A stretch of 40,176 nt of DNA from Bacteroidales bacterium (GTDB taxonomy: Bacteria > Bacteroidota > Bacteroidia > Bacteroidales > JAFGUD01). Within the stretch, counting starts at the first letter, position 1. Every line of letters begins with the position of its first letter. Location of the stretch: positions 1-40,176 of the forward strand of contig JAFGUD010000313.1 in assembly GCA_016938685.1 (NCBI GenBank). The letters run 5' to 3'. The notes below the pieces were generated by a model. The model saw only the letters and a program-made list of their open reading frames with translations, had not been told where the DNA came from and did not search any database. Shown one piece after another: positions 1 to 7,818 of the stretch. A program made the position numbers and the translations under genes.

Positions 1-218
1 CCGGAGCGAGATGTAAGCTGATTTAATGATTTTGCGGTAATAATAAGCAATTCGTTGTTGTTGTCAATTTCGGCTTCTCCAATTTTAAAAAGGTCGGTAA
101 AATTGTCTGACATGCTGTCAGACAAGTCAATTTCTTCTATTTGAGGCTTAAAAGTATATAACTTAGTTCTAAAAAAAATTGTAAGATTTTGAATCGAAAA
201 ATTGTCAATTATTTCCAT
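1..218 (-). CDS. Type IIG restriction-modification (Eco57I-like methylase) protein, N-terminal fragment
   Basis: An open frame starts with ATG at 218-216 and runs off the left edge, giving 72 codons. The protein begins MEIIDNFSIQNLTIFFRTKL and continues through a FKP segment and a KIGEAE segment. I recognise this pattern as the usual N-terminus of large single-chain Eco57I-type restriction-modification enzymes, which combine nuclease, methyltransferase and target recognition. The catalytic motifs lie outside the window, so activity cannot be judged. The gene follows lepA on the same strand, 128 bases downstream, and the gap is filled by palindromic repeats. A further copy of the palindrome is translated in frame as LSDSMSD at about residues 32-38. 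The family call rests on recognition of the N-terminus only. Confidence 0.6.
   Translation of the reverse strand, partial: MEIIDNFSIQNLTIFFRTKLYTFKPQIEEIDLSDSMSDNFTDLFKIGEAEIDNNNELLIITAKSLNQLTSRS
103..125. repeat. Intragenic palindrome related to the upstream array
   Basis: A perfect 10-bp inverted repeat, TTGTCTGACA / TGTCAGACAA, with a 3-base centre lies inside the partial R-M gene. Its core TGTCTGACA/TGTCAGACA is the same as in the three repeats upstream of the gene. It is read in frame and falls in a stretch that looks like a variable part of the protein. It may be a mobile palindromic unit that landed in the gene or a downstream operator. Confidence 0.8.
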
Positions 219-230
219 AATTAAGGTTTT

Positions 231-341
231 ATTAAATGTCTGACAGTTGTCAGACATCTGTTCTACAACGAATTAAATGTCTGACAGTTGTCAGACATCT
301 GTTTTTCGACGAATTAAATGTCTGACAGTTGTCAGTCATTT
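231..341. repeat. Three tandem 41-bp repeats, each with a 20-22-bp palindrome
   Basis: Units start at 231, 272 and 313 with an exact 41-bp period and a conserved ATTAAATGTCTGACAGTTG left part. Each holds 10-bp arms ATGTCTGACA / TGTCAGACAT around a GT centre (236-257, 277-298, 318-339). The third copy has one mismatch in its right arm at 336. The array fills the gap between the lepA stop at 347 and the R-M gene start at 218. It could be an operator array, a set of hairpins acting as attenuator or terminator, or REP-like elements. The inter-palindrome segments are about 20 bases and nearly identical, so it is not a CRISPR array. Confidence 0.9.
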
Positions 342-346
342 AAAAC

Positions 347-2131
347 TTAATCTAACTTAAGTACAGAGACAAAGGCTTTTTGCGGAACATTTACGCGTCC
401 GATAGTTTTCATTTTCTTCTTTCCTTTTTTCTGTTTTTCGAGGAGTTTACGTTTTCGAGAAATATCACCACCATAACATTTTGAGGTAACATCTTTTCTG
501 AACGCTTTGATAGTAGCGCGAGCAATAATTTTGGCACCAATAGCAGCCTGAATAGGAATATCAAACTGATGACGAGGAATAAGCTCGCTTAATTTTTCGG
601 TCATTCTTTTGCCTAAACTATAGGCAAAATCTTCGTGAATTAAAGAAGACAAAGCGTCAACTTTTTCACCGTTTAGCAAAATATCAAGTTTCACTAACTT
701 TGAACGCTGATATCCGGCTTTTTGATAATCAAACGAAGCATATCCTTTTGATACACTTTTCAATTTATCATAAAAGTCAAAAACAATTTCAGCCAAAGGC
801 ATTTCAAATATAAGTTCAACTCTATTACCTACCAAATGATGTTGTTTTTTAAGAATCCCTCTTTTATCAAGACAAAGCTTCATTATTCCACCAAGAAATT
901 CAGCCTGAGTAATAATTTGAGCTTCAATAATTGGTTCTTCAATATATTCTATAAATTTCACATCAGGCAATTCTGCGGGATTATGTATTTCAAGAGGTTC
1001 GTTTTTCTTTTCGTAAACAATATAATTAACATTTGGAACAGTAGTAATTACATTCATATCAAACTCACGATCAAGTCGTTCCTGAACAATTTCCATGTGC
1101 AAAAGTCCAAGAAATCCGCATCTAAAACCAAATCCCAATGCTAATGACGACTCTTGCTGAAAAGTAAGAGCAGCATCATTTAATTGTAATTTTTCAAGCG
1201 CAGTTCTAAGTTCTTCAAATTCGTCAGTTTCAATAGGATAAACACCGGCATAAACCATTGGTTTTGCTTCTTCAAAACCTTCAATTATTTCCAAAGTAGG
1301 ATTTTTCACAGAAGTGATAGTGTCCCCTACTCTAACTTCACGTGCTGTTTTTATTCCTGAAATAATATATCCAACCTCTCCGGCAGTCAATTCAGCCGCA
1401 GGAGAATATTCCATTTTGAGATGACCAATTTCAATAGCTTCGTATTCCTGATTGGTATTAAAAAATTTAACTTCCTGTCCTTTTTTAATTGACCCTTGAA
1501 AAATCCTAAAATATGCAATAACACCCCGATATTGATTAAAAACCGAATCAAAAATAAGAGCCTGCAAAGGGGCATCGTTTTCTTCTTTTGGAGGAGGAAT
1601 AAGTTTAATAATAGCTCTAAGAGTTTCTTCAATTCCATCGCCTGTTTTTGCACTAACTTCAAGAATATCTTCTCTGGCACATCCTAAAAAATCCACAATT
1701 TGATCTTTTACTTCATCAGGACGAGCAGCAGGAAGGTCAATTTTATTAAGAATAGGAATTATTTCTAAATCGTGTTCAAGTGCCATATAAAGGTTAGAAA
1801 TAGTCTGAGCCTGAATTCCCTGTGCCGCATCAACTACTAACAAAGCACCTTCGGAAGAAGCAATAGCACGAGAAACTTCATAAGAAAAATCAACGTGTCC
1901 TGGTGTGTCAATCAAATTCAGAATATATTTTTTACCATCAAGTTCATAATCCATTCTAATAGCATGACTTTTGATAGTGATACCTCTTTCACGCTCCAAA
2001 TCCATATCATCTAAAACCTGATCATTTCCACCTTTTAAAGTTGTTCCGGTTGTTTCTAATAATCTATCCGCCAAAGTACTTTTTCCGTGATCGATATGAG
2101 CAATTATGCAAAAATTTCTGATGTTCTTCAT
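347..2131 (-). CDS. lepA: Elongation factor 4 (LepA), ribosomal back-translocase GTPase
   Basis: This 594-residue protein has the full length of the family. The GTPase domain shows the P-loop HIDHGKST at residues 12-19, DTPGH at 75-79 and NKID at 129-132. EF-G-like domains follow, and the lysine-rich LepA-specific C-terminal domain closes the protein ([17 protein letters not shown], then VNVPQKAF). LepA acts on stalled ribosomes in the cytoplasm. The start ATG at 2131 gives the standard [19 protein letters not shown] opening. A TAnnTTTG element lies 56 bases upstream. The gene ends only six bases from the palindromic repeat array, so those hairpins would sit at the 3' end of its transcript. 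Confidence 0.98.
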   Translation of the reverse strand: MKNIRNFCIIAHIDHGKSTLADRLLETTGTTLKGGNDQVLDDMDLERERGITIKSHAIRMDYELDGKKYILNLIDTPGHVDFSYEVSRAIASSEGALLVVDAAQGIQAQTISNLYMALEHDLEIIPILNKIDLPAARPDEVKDQIVDFLGCAREDILEVSAKTGDGIEETLRAIIKLIPPPKEENDAPLQALIFDSVFNQYRGVIAYFRIFQGSIKKGQEVKFFNTNQEYEAIEIGHLKMEYSPAAELTAGEVGYIISGIKTAREVRVGDTITSVKNPTLEIIEGFEEAKPMVYAGVYPIETDEFEELRTALEKLQLNDAALTFQQESSLALGFGFRCGFLGLLHMEIVQERLDREFDMNVITTVPNVNYIVYEKKNEPLEIHNPAELPDVKFIEYIEEPIIEAQIITQAEFLGGIMKLCLDKRGILKKQHHLVGNRVELIFEMPLAEIVFDFYDKLKSVSKGYASFDYQKAGYQRSKLVKLDILLNGEKVDALSSLIHEDFAYSLGKRMTEKLSELIPRHQFDIPIQAAIGAKIIARATIKAFRKDVTSKCYGGDISRKRKLLEKQKKGKKKMKTIGRVNVPQKAFVSVLKLD

Positions 2132-2919
2132 ATAATAGTTAAAAGTTGAAAGTTAAAAATTTAAGAAAACGCATACAACGTTTGTACAAAGTTAAAAATT
2201 TATTCCGGTGATTATGTTTTGTTTTTTCATTTTAATAGACATGAGTTTATCCATGAACTTTTAAACGACAACTATTTTAATTCCACTAGTTTAAAAAAGT
2301 TAACGGTTTGCAAAAATACACAAAAAATTTAGGTTAGAATTCTAAACAATTAACAAAATATCCGCACTGACTATAATCAACTGAAAATCAAACAACTAGA
2401 ATAAACAGTTCTTTTTTGTAACACACACTTGTCATTTTGTAAACACAAACTTAAACACGCATTTGACAAAAATTCTTGCAAATTTTCCATTTTGTAAACT
2501 CTAATTTACATTATAGTTTTTTAATCATACTTTTTGAATAGGCAAAAAATCGAATAAAAAAGAAAAGAGGTATCGTTCAAAACAATAAAAAAACATAACA
2601 AACAAAACAGCATTAACTTGAAAAAAACTTCAACAATTTGAATTATGCAAAGTTTATGCCGTAATCAAAAACAGATATTTAACTAGCTGTAAAATTTTTA
2701 CAAAAACAAAAAACAAGGGATTGACAAATTACAAAAGGAAAAGAATCTATTTTTTTAATAGAAATAAAAAATATTTTGCAAAAACAATAAATTTGAAAAA
2801 AACAACCAATTATTCTATTGCAGGTTTCGAATTCGACTTTTTTAACCGATTCAAATTCTTAATCAATATTATTTTCAAAAAAATTAAAGGAAAGTTTTAT
2901 TTTCGCAAAAAATTAAAAA
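2132..2919. other. 788-bp gene-less AT-rich gap
   Basis: No convincing gene lies between lepA and the AtpI-like gene. A TTG-initiated frame at 2721-2945 is lysine- and asparagine-rich with no recognisable domain and reads as chance coding. The stretch contains a 12-base direct repeat CATTTTGTAAAC at 2433-2444 and 2488-2499, 55 bases apart. Near its right end, TATTTTCG at 2898-2905 is one mismatch from the -7 consensus and probably serves the following gene. I saw no tRNA, strong hairpin or known small-RNA pattern. The gap is unusually long compared with the rest of the window. Confidence 0.6.
2187..2194 (-). promoter_or_regulatory. Candidate -7 promoter element for lepA
   Basis: The minus strand reads TAACTTTG, an exact match to the Bacteroidota -7 consensus TAnnTTTG, 56 bases before the lepA start codon. 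No TTTG or TTG at -33 is present at the usual spacing, so the match is partial. Confidence 0.4.
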
Positions 2920-3318
2920 ATGAAGCAGATGTCAGAAAATTTTAAAAAATTCTTAAAACAAGGATCTATAGTGTCAGCAATATTATTGGCTTTTGTCGTT
3001 GTTAGTCAATTTTTAATTCCAAAATTTTATTTACCGGCACATTACATTACAGTTGCTTTAGGTTGGTTGGTTACAATAGGTGTTTTTGTATTAGCGCAAA
3101 ATTCAATCAAAAATAAAGCACCGGGAGCATTTGTAAATATTTTCATGGCAGCTTCGATTGCAAAAATGTTTTTATTTTTAGTTTACATAATTATTTATGT
3201 ATTCACAATAAAAATAAACAACATTCAATTTTTAGTTTTTGTACTGATAAACTATTCAGTTTTTACAGTATTTGAAATTTATGTGCTTTTGAAACAACAG
3301 AAAAGCAAAACCGAATAA
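2920..3318 (+). CDS. Small four-helix membrane protein, AtpI-like (ATP synthase operon accessory type)
   Basis: The 132-residue protein has four hydrophobic segments at roughly residues 15-35, 42-60, 67-94 and 99-125. The second half, with MAASIAKMFLFLVYI and the VFTVFEIYVLL end, resembles the small protein that in many Bacteroidota lies between atpZ and atpB. This is pattern recognition; no catalytic residue supports it. That protein is thought to help assemble the membrane ring or move ions for F-type ATP synthase. Here it is a single gene, with no atp genes next to it and atpZ 4.3 kb away on the other strand. The start could also be the ATG at 2929. A near-consensus -7 box lies at 2898-2905. 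Confidence 0.5.
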   Translation: MKQMSENFKKFLKQGSIVSAILLAFVVVSQFLIPKFYLPAHYITVALGWLVTIGVFVLAQNSIKNKAPGAFVNIFMAASIAKMFLFLVYIIIYVFTIKINNIQFLVFVLINYSVFTVFEIYVLLKQQKSKTE

Positions 3319-3348
3319 TTATTTTCAGAAAATTTGTTTAGAAAAGAG

Positions 3349-3903
3349 TTATAGATTTGTTGACTTGTTTTTTTCAGCAATTGCGCTGTATTTTTTTATC
3401 CACCAAGCCCAAAGAAAAAATATTACAACATATACTATTATCTTGAACAAAAAATGATGATTAAAGTCCAATTGCTCACGGCAACAATTATCTGTAATTG
3501 CCAAGCCTAAAATTCTCATCACGTTTAAGAATATAAAAATCACAATTCCCATTGCTAGAAACCATATTTTATTTTTAAATTTACCGGGGAAAGCTAAAAT
3601 AAAACCAACAAATAAACCTAAAGTATTTCGGCCAAGACAACCTCTGTCAACATGCACGCCGTAACTACCAACAATTTTTATTGTTTTTCCATAAACTTCA
3701 ACAGTATAGCCAATTATATTTAAAAAGAATTTAGAAAAAATTATTTGAATTCGGGTAAGCCAATAAATTCCTTCTTCGTATAAATAATCTACAAACCAGA
3801 CATTTCTGACAAGTTTATAAAAAACAAACCAAGCCGCAACTAATATTGCGGCATTGATTAAAAATTTTGAGACTAATTTAAGTTTTATTTTATCTGAAAA
3901 CAT
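3349..3903 (-). CDS. Exosortase/archaeosortase-family membrane protein
   Basis: The 184-residue protein has several membrane segments. It keeps the three residues expected of an exosortase active site: Cys89 in DRGCLGRN, Arg130 in NVMRI and His149/150 in FNHH just before the last helix. Exosortases and archaeosortases are membrane cysteine transpeptidases that recognise a C-terminal sorting signal and attach or release the protein at the surface. It is the last gene of a tight minus-strand operon, 9 bases after the Omp28-like lipoprotein gene. No protein in the window ends with a PEP-CTERM-like motif plus helix plus basic tail, so its substrate is unknown. The exact exosortase subfamily cannot be told from sequence alone. 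Confidence 0.75.
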   Translation of the reverse strand: MFSDKIKLKLVSKFLINAAILVAAWFVFYKLVRNVWFVDYLYEEGIYWLTRIQIIFSKFFLNIIGYTVEVYGKTIKIVGSYGVHVDRGCLGRNTLGLFVGFILAFPGKFKNKIWFLAMGIVIFIFLNVMRILGLAITDNCCREQLDFNHHFLFKIIVYVVIFFLWAWWIKKYSAIAEKNKSTNL

Positions 3904-3912
3904 CTGAAAAAA

Positions 3913-4737
3913 TTATTGAACCAATTCTTCCTGTGCATTCAATATTTTATAATTATCATCAAAAACAAAAGCAACAATTCTGGAGTTTTTCGCATCCCAA
4001 TCCGGTGAAAACGAATATGAATAATCCTTAGTTTCAGAAGAATTTAATGTAGCTCCCGTGGTAAAAACATCGTCACCCCAAACATCACTTACCGCATCTC
4101 TGAATACATTCAATTGAACATAATTTTCAATATCTCCTGAATCAGTTGCTTGTCTGGTAATTATGCTATCTTCAACAACAAAAACTACTAATTTGAGTGC
4201 ACTTTGAAATTCGTCCAAAGATATTAATTTTATGGAAATTTCAAGATTATTGTTTGAAGAATTATAAGAATTTTGAATTTTTATACCTACAGTTGGAGTT
4301 TCGTCAATAACATCTGAAACGGCATCTGCCCAGGCAGTTTCGGAAATCAAACTATTTTTCTCATATTTATCAACCAAACCAATAGGAATAGCGTTTATTC
4401 CAAAATCGTCAATAATTTCAGTTCCATCATCTGTACGTAAATCTGTAACATAATCACCAATTGGATACGCCAAAGAAGTTCCATGGATTGCAACAGCAAT
4501 TATTTTATTAGGATAAACACTTTGTATTTGATGCATTGTTTCGTGAGCTTCCGGGCAATTTGTACATCTGATTCCGGTAAAATCAACTAGTAAAACTTTT
4601 TTCACAACAGTTTGTGTATCAACATCATTACTAGAAACAGTATCTGCAATATAATAATTTCCGTCTGGCTCCAAAACATCACAAGAATAGAGAAAAGTAG
4701 CTATAAAAAATAATATTATTAAATTTTTCATTTTCAT
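3913..4737 (-). CDS. Omp28-related lipoprotein with thioredoxin-like CxxC
   Basis: The protein (274 residues) begins with a lipoprotein signal peptide ending in LYSC, with Cys19 as the lipidation site. The mature part contains VDFTGIRCTNCPEAH, a thioredoxin-like segment with Cys58 and Cys61. This is the hallmark of the Omp28 family first described in Porphyromonas. A thioredoxin-like fold to about residue 150 is followed by a beta-rich C-terminal half. It probably sits in the outer membrane or on the surface, facing the periplasm or outside. It lies 11 bases downstream of the barrel gene and 9 bases upstream of the exosortase gene, which suggests joint expression and a joint envelope task. 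A second in-frame ATG at 4731 could also be the start. Confidence 0.8.
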   Translation of the reverse strand: MKMKNLIILFFIATFLYSCDVLEPDGNYYIADTVSSNDVDTQTVVKKVLLVDFTGIRCTNCPEAHETMHQIQSVYPNKIIAVAIHGTSLAYPIGDYVTDLRTDDGTEIIDDFGINAIPIGLVDKYEKNSLISETAWADAVSDVIDETPTVGIKIQNSYNSSNNNLEISIKLISLDEFQSALKLVVFVVEDSIITRQATDSGDIENYVQLNVFRDAVSDVWGDDVFTTGATLNSSETKDYSYSFSPDWDAKNSRIVAFVFDDNYKILNAQEELVQ

Positions 4738-4748
4738 ATATTTAAGAA

Positions 4749-6443
4749 TTAAAAACTGCTTGTTAATGTAAACATAAACCCATTTGTTGCAGGCATTGAT
4801 CTACAAACTCCGCCGATACAAACAACTCCGGCACGTTGTCTTCCGTAACTAAATTGCACTCGAGTAGCATTTATTTTGTAACCAAAAGCAAAATTGTAAT
4901 AATGAGCCTGATATTCAGGTTTAGGATTTTCGTAGTTATATTGGTCTGTTGCCGAAAAAAACCAATGCGGAGAAATTGTGTATTCAGCACTAGCCATTGC
5001 CCAACTTCCCATATCCTGTTCTGATAAGAGTTCCTCAAGTTCAATTCGTAAAGCGTGTTTTTTCTTTAAACTAATTGTAAAATCGAGCACAAAAATATTT
5101 GCATAAACTGTTTTCATTTCCGGCTCACCTCTGAGTGTTGCAAAATCAAAAGTTAAGTTTTGATACAAAAAATTAAACTTAAATTTCTTCGAAACTTTTT
5201 TATTAATTTCAACTGTAATATCCTGATAATAAAGCTCATCACCCAAAGCAAAAAAATCAGAAGTATATCCATCTGTTCCCTTCTGAAACAAAGGAATGTC
5301 ATCAGCAATTTGTTTGTGTTGAATACTATTCATTATCGAATAATTAAATCTAATGCCGGTTCCATACTTTCCGCCCAAAAAAGATTCTTTTTTAATTTTA
5401 TAATTAATTTCAGTCGCCAATCCCATCTCGCCATTATTTTGGGAAGCGTAAGGATAAAAAGCAGAAAAAGCATAAATATGATTTCTTGTTAAATCAGGAA
5501 TGTAGTTAATGTTCAAGTCGCTTAATGTTGCTGTTCTGTCTGAACGAAAACTGAAATTATCAATTCTCTTAGCAGTCAGAATAATACCAAATCCTTTTTT
5601 AGAAAAAGACAAGTTCATAAACAAAGCGTTACCGGGTTTGTAAATATATCCATTTTCAGCCAAAGGATCATTAAACTTGTAAGCATATTCAGTAGAAAAA
5701 GCAAAAGGATATCTGTTTATGTTCAATCTTCCTGACATTGATGTAACATTTTCAGGTATATCAAGAAGATAAGTCGTATCATTAAGAGTTAAGTACTGAT
5801 TTTGTTCCTTTTGGTATTTGCTAACAAAACTATAACCAAGTAATACACGGGTTTTTTTGTCTTCTAAAACTTTAAAAACATCGTTAGGCGAAAATTCGAG
5901 ATTTATGCCTCTAACCAAGCCACTGTAACTAACTTGAGAAATTCCGTCATCATTTTTCAAAAAAGAATACCTCTGACGACCGATAACACTTGTTAAATAA
6001 ACGCCCTGAACAGGACTAAATTTAACACGTAACCCATCCATTGCGTTATCGTAACCAATATACTTATCTTCAAAAGATCGGAACACTAAGCCACTTCCAA
6101 ACTGCTCATAAAAATTACCGACAGTAATGTCAAAATTATCAGTATTGTATTGAACAAAACGATAAGGAAATCCAAAACCATCATTTTTAGAATCATAACC
6201 TTGCAATGTGTTAAAATAACCTTCGTATCTAAGACCGGCAGAAAAATTATTATTTGAGTAAAGAATGTTTGCGTAAGAATTCAGCAAAAGTTTTTCAGGA
6301 GTATTTTGGGCTCCAATAAGAGTGTCCTCAGTATAAGTTTGTAAAGTTGTTTGAAAATTTCCTCTTACAGTTCCTTCATTTTGAGAAAAGCCATAAAAAG
6401 TCATAATCACTAACGTGAAAAAAAGAAGTAAAAATTGTTTCAT
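4749..6443 (-). CDS. Outer-membrane beta-barrel protein, DUF6029-like
   Basis: The 564-residue protein starts with a signal peptide (MKQFLLLFFTLVIMTFYGFS, then Q). It is built almost entirely of alternating aromatic beta-strands and ends in FTLTSSF, the aromatic C-terminus typical of outer-membrane barrels. The segment GNFYEQFGSGLVFRSFEDK around residues 107-125 resembles the conserved core of the DUF6029 family of Bacteroidota. Its molecular role is not established. Its place between a TlpA-like thioredoxin gene and an Omp28-like lipoprotein gene, with gaps of 18 and 11 bases, suggests the three form one envelope assembly or redox module. Confidence 0.7.
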   Translation of the reverse strand: MKQFLLLFFTLVIMTFYGFSQNEGTVRGNFQTTLQTYTEDTLIGAQNTPEKLLLNSYANILYSNNNFSAGLRYEGYFNTLQGYDSKNDGFGFPYRFVQYNTDNFDITVGNFYEQFGSGLVFRSFEDKYIGYDNAMDGLRVKFSPVQGVYLTSVIGRQRYSFLKNDDGISQVSYSGLVRGINLEFSPNDVFKVLEDKKTRVLLGYSFVSKYQKEQNQYLTLNDTTYLLDIPENVTSMSGRLNINRYPFAFSTEYAYKFNDPLAENGYIYKPGNALFMNLSFSKKGFGIILTAKRIDNFSFRSDRTATLSDLNINYIPDLTRNHIYAFSAFYPYASQNNGEMGLATEINYKIKKESFLGGKYGTGIRFNYSIMNSIQHKQIADDIPLFQKGTDGYTSDFFALGDELYYQDITVEINKKVSKKFKFNFLYQNLTFDFATLRGEPEMKTVYANIFVLDFTISLKKKHALRIELEELLSEQDMGSWAMASAEYTISPHWFFSATDQYNYENPKPEYQAHYYNFAFGYKINATRVQFSYGRQRAGVVCIGGVCRSMPATNGFMFTLTSSF

Positions 6444-6461
6444 AAGTTTTGGGATTATAAT

Positions 6462-6983
6462 TTATTCTTTGTTTTCGGTTAATTCAAGAAGAATTTCGTA
6501 GTATTGTTCCTCATCTCCTTCTGTATAAGCTGTGTGTTCGTGAACGATATTTCCATCACCATCAATAACGAAAGTATGAGGAATATCAATAACTCCCATC
6601 GCTCTTTTAAAATCAGAATTAGGGTCTAAGAGAGTTACAAACGCCCATCCTTTTCCATTAACAAAAGGAGCAACATTATTCATGCTTCTGGCACCATCGG
6701 TTGCTACAATAAAAATTTTCACACCGGTTTCTTCTTGCCAATCTGCATAATTTTCATCTAAAGCCATAAGTTCTTTGATACAAGGTTTGCATGTAGTTGA
6801 CCAGAAATCAAGAATAATTGGACTTCCATCGTTCTGAATATCGGCAGTATTAAAAACATTTCCTTCTAAATCTTTAATTTCCACACTAGGAATTTTTTTC
6901 AAAGTTTTTATGGTATCGCTTTGACCAAAAGAAAAAGAGAAGAAAAACAAACTAATAACAATTGTTAAAACAGTACGTTTCAT
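6462..6983 (-). CDS. TlpA-family periplasmic thioredoxin-like protein
   Basis: The 173-residue protein has a signal peptide (residues 1-20, ending SFSFG) and a thioredoxin fold. The redox motif CKPC is at residues 65-68, in DFWSTTCKPCIKEL, and a cis-proline segment IPHTFVIDG is near the C-terminus. TlpA/ResA-type proteins reduce or rearrange disulfides in exported proteins. It is the first gene of the operon TlpA-barrel-Omp28-exosortase, so the leading gene product could service cysteines in the downstream Omp28-like lipoprotein. The start gives a complete signal peptide. No exact TAnnTTTG lies upstream; the gap to dtd carries an AT-rich inverted repeat. Confidence 0.88.
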   Translation of the reverse strand: MKRTVLTIVISLFFFSFSFGQSDTIKTLKKIPSVEIKDLEGNVFNTADIQNDGSPIILDFWSTTCKPCIKELMALDENYADWQEETGVKIFIVATDGARSMNNVAPFVNGKGWAFVTLLDPNSDFKRAMGVIDIPHTFVIDGDGNIVHEHTAYTEGDEEQYYEILLELTENKE

Positions 6984-7030
6984 AAGTTTAATTTTTTTGC
7001 GTTAATGTATTGATTATAAAACAAGAATTA

Positions 7031-7049
7031 TCTTAAATTTATTTTAAGA
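7031..7049. repeat. Inverted repeat between divergent tlpA operon and dtd
   Basis: TCTTAAA at 7031-7037 and TTTAAGA at 7043-7049 form a perfect 7-bp inverted repeat with a 5-base centre. It lies in the 111-bp gap between the divergent tlpA-like gene and dtd, upstream of the dtd -7 box. It could be an operator, but it is A/T-only apart from one G/C pair per arm, so chance is possible. Confidence 0.3.
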
Positions 7050-7059
7050 ACAAACTTTC

Positions 7060-7067
7060 TATTTTTG
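7060..7067 (+). promoter_or_regulatory. Candidate -7 promoter element for dtd
   Basis: TATTTTTG matches TAnnTTTG exactly, 27 bases before the dtd ATG at 7095. It overlaps an upstream ATG-like start option around 7065 and therefore supports the downstream start. Confidence 0.5.
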
Positions 7068-7094
7068 TTGCACAAATATGTTAAAAAATTTGAT

Positions 7095-7547
7095 ATGCGA
7101 ACAATAATACAACGAGTAAATTCAGCATCTGTTGATGTAGAACACAAAATAATAGGAAATATTAACAAAGGATTGTTAGTTTTAATAGGATTCGAAGAAG
7201 AAGATAACGAACAAGATATCATATGGCTAGCTAACAAAATTATAAATCTCAGGATTTTTAATGATGCGGAAGGAAAAATGAATTTATCACTACAAGATAT
7301 TGACGGCGAAATACTAATTGTTAGTCAATTTACTCTTCACGCAAGCACAAAAAAAGGAAATCGCCCATCATTTATAAAAGCTGCAAAGCCACAAATATCA
7401 ATACCATTGTATGAAAAGTTTATAAAAGAAGTAGAAAAAACAGGACTAAAAAAAGTTGCAACAGGAGAATTTGGGGCAGAAATGAAAGTAAAATTAGAAA
7501 ATGACGGTCCGGTTACAATCTCGATAGACACAAAAAACAAAGAATAA
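7095..7547 (+). CDS. dtd: D-aminoacyl-tRNA deacylase
   Basis: This 150-residue enzyme hydrolyses D-amino acids (and glycine) wrongly attached to tRNA, protecting translation in the cytoplasm. The family-defining SQFTL motif is at residues 77-81 and the cis-proline GPVT motif at 138-141, and the length is normal. I chose the ATG at 7095 (MRTIIQRV), the usual family N-terminus; the frame is open ten codons further upstream, but that part overlaps the candidate promoter. It is a single plus-strand gene between two minus-strand operons and converges with atpZ. Confidence 0.96.
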   Translation: MRTIIQRVNSASVDVEHKIIGNINKGLLVLIGFEEEDNEQDIIWLANKIINLRIFNDAEGKMNLSLQDIDGEILIVSQFTLHASTKKGNRPSFIKAAKPQISIPLYEKFIKEVEKTGLKKVATGEFGAEMKVKLENDGPVTISIDTKNKE

Positions 7548-7608
7548 ATTTGCATCTTTTACTCCTTAAAACAACATCAAAACTAAAAAGTCATTAAAAA
7601 TCAAACAC

Positions 7609-7818
7609 TTATTTTATTAAATCTTTAACAACAACATAAATAGCAAGAACAACAGATAAAATAGCCAAAATTATAGTAAACACAGGAAAATTCAGATTAA
7701 GTAATTTATCGAGCTTTATTCCTCCAAAAACACCTAAACCAATAATAGCAAGCATTTGAAAAGGCATATTCAAATACTTGCCAATTTTTCTGAGTTCATC
7801 AGGTTTTTTAACTTTCAA
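7609..7818 (-). CDS. atpZ: AtpZ/AtpI-family small membrane protein, TTG start
   Basis: The protein has two hydrophobic helices with a conserved FQMLAIIGLGVFGGIKLD stretch and a FPVFTIILAILSVVLAIYVVVKDLI end, typical of AtpZ, an accessory of F-type ATP synthase thought to form an ion channel. The frame is open to an ATG at 7872, but that start would overlap bactofilin by 65 bases. The TTG at 7818 (then KVKKPDELRKIGKYL) fits the family length of about 70 residues and overlaps the bactofilin stop by 11 bases, which suggests translational coupling. No atpB or other ATP synthase gene follows, although AtpZ usually heads that operon. The start choice is an inference. Confidence 0.8.
   Translation of the reverse strand: MKVKKPDELRKIGKYLNMPFQMLAIIGLGVFGGIKLDKLLNLNFPVFTIILAILSVVLAIYVVVKDLIK

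Noticed and set aside
231..341. Possible short CRISPR array
   Set aside because: The repeats contain the whole unit with nearly identical intervening bases of about 20 nt; there are no variable spacers and no cas genes.
2433..2499. Direct repeat CATTTTGTAAAC as an origin or iteron
   Set aside because: Only two copies with 55-bp spacing and no DnaA-box-like or initiator gene nearby.
2721..2945. 74-codon plus-strand frame before the AtpI-like gene
   Set aside because: TTG start, Lys/Asn-rich low-complexity translation and overlap with the start of a clear membrane-protein gene point to a chance frame.
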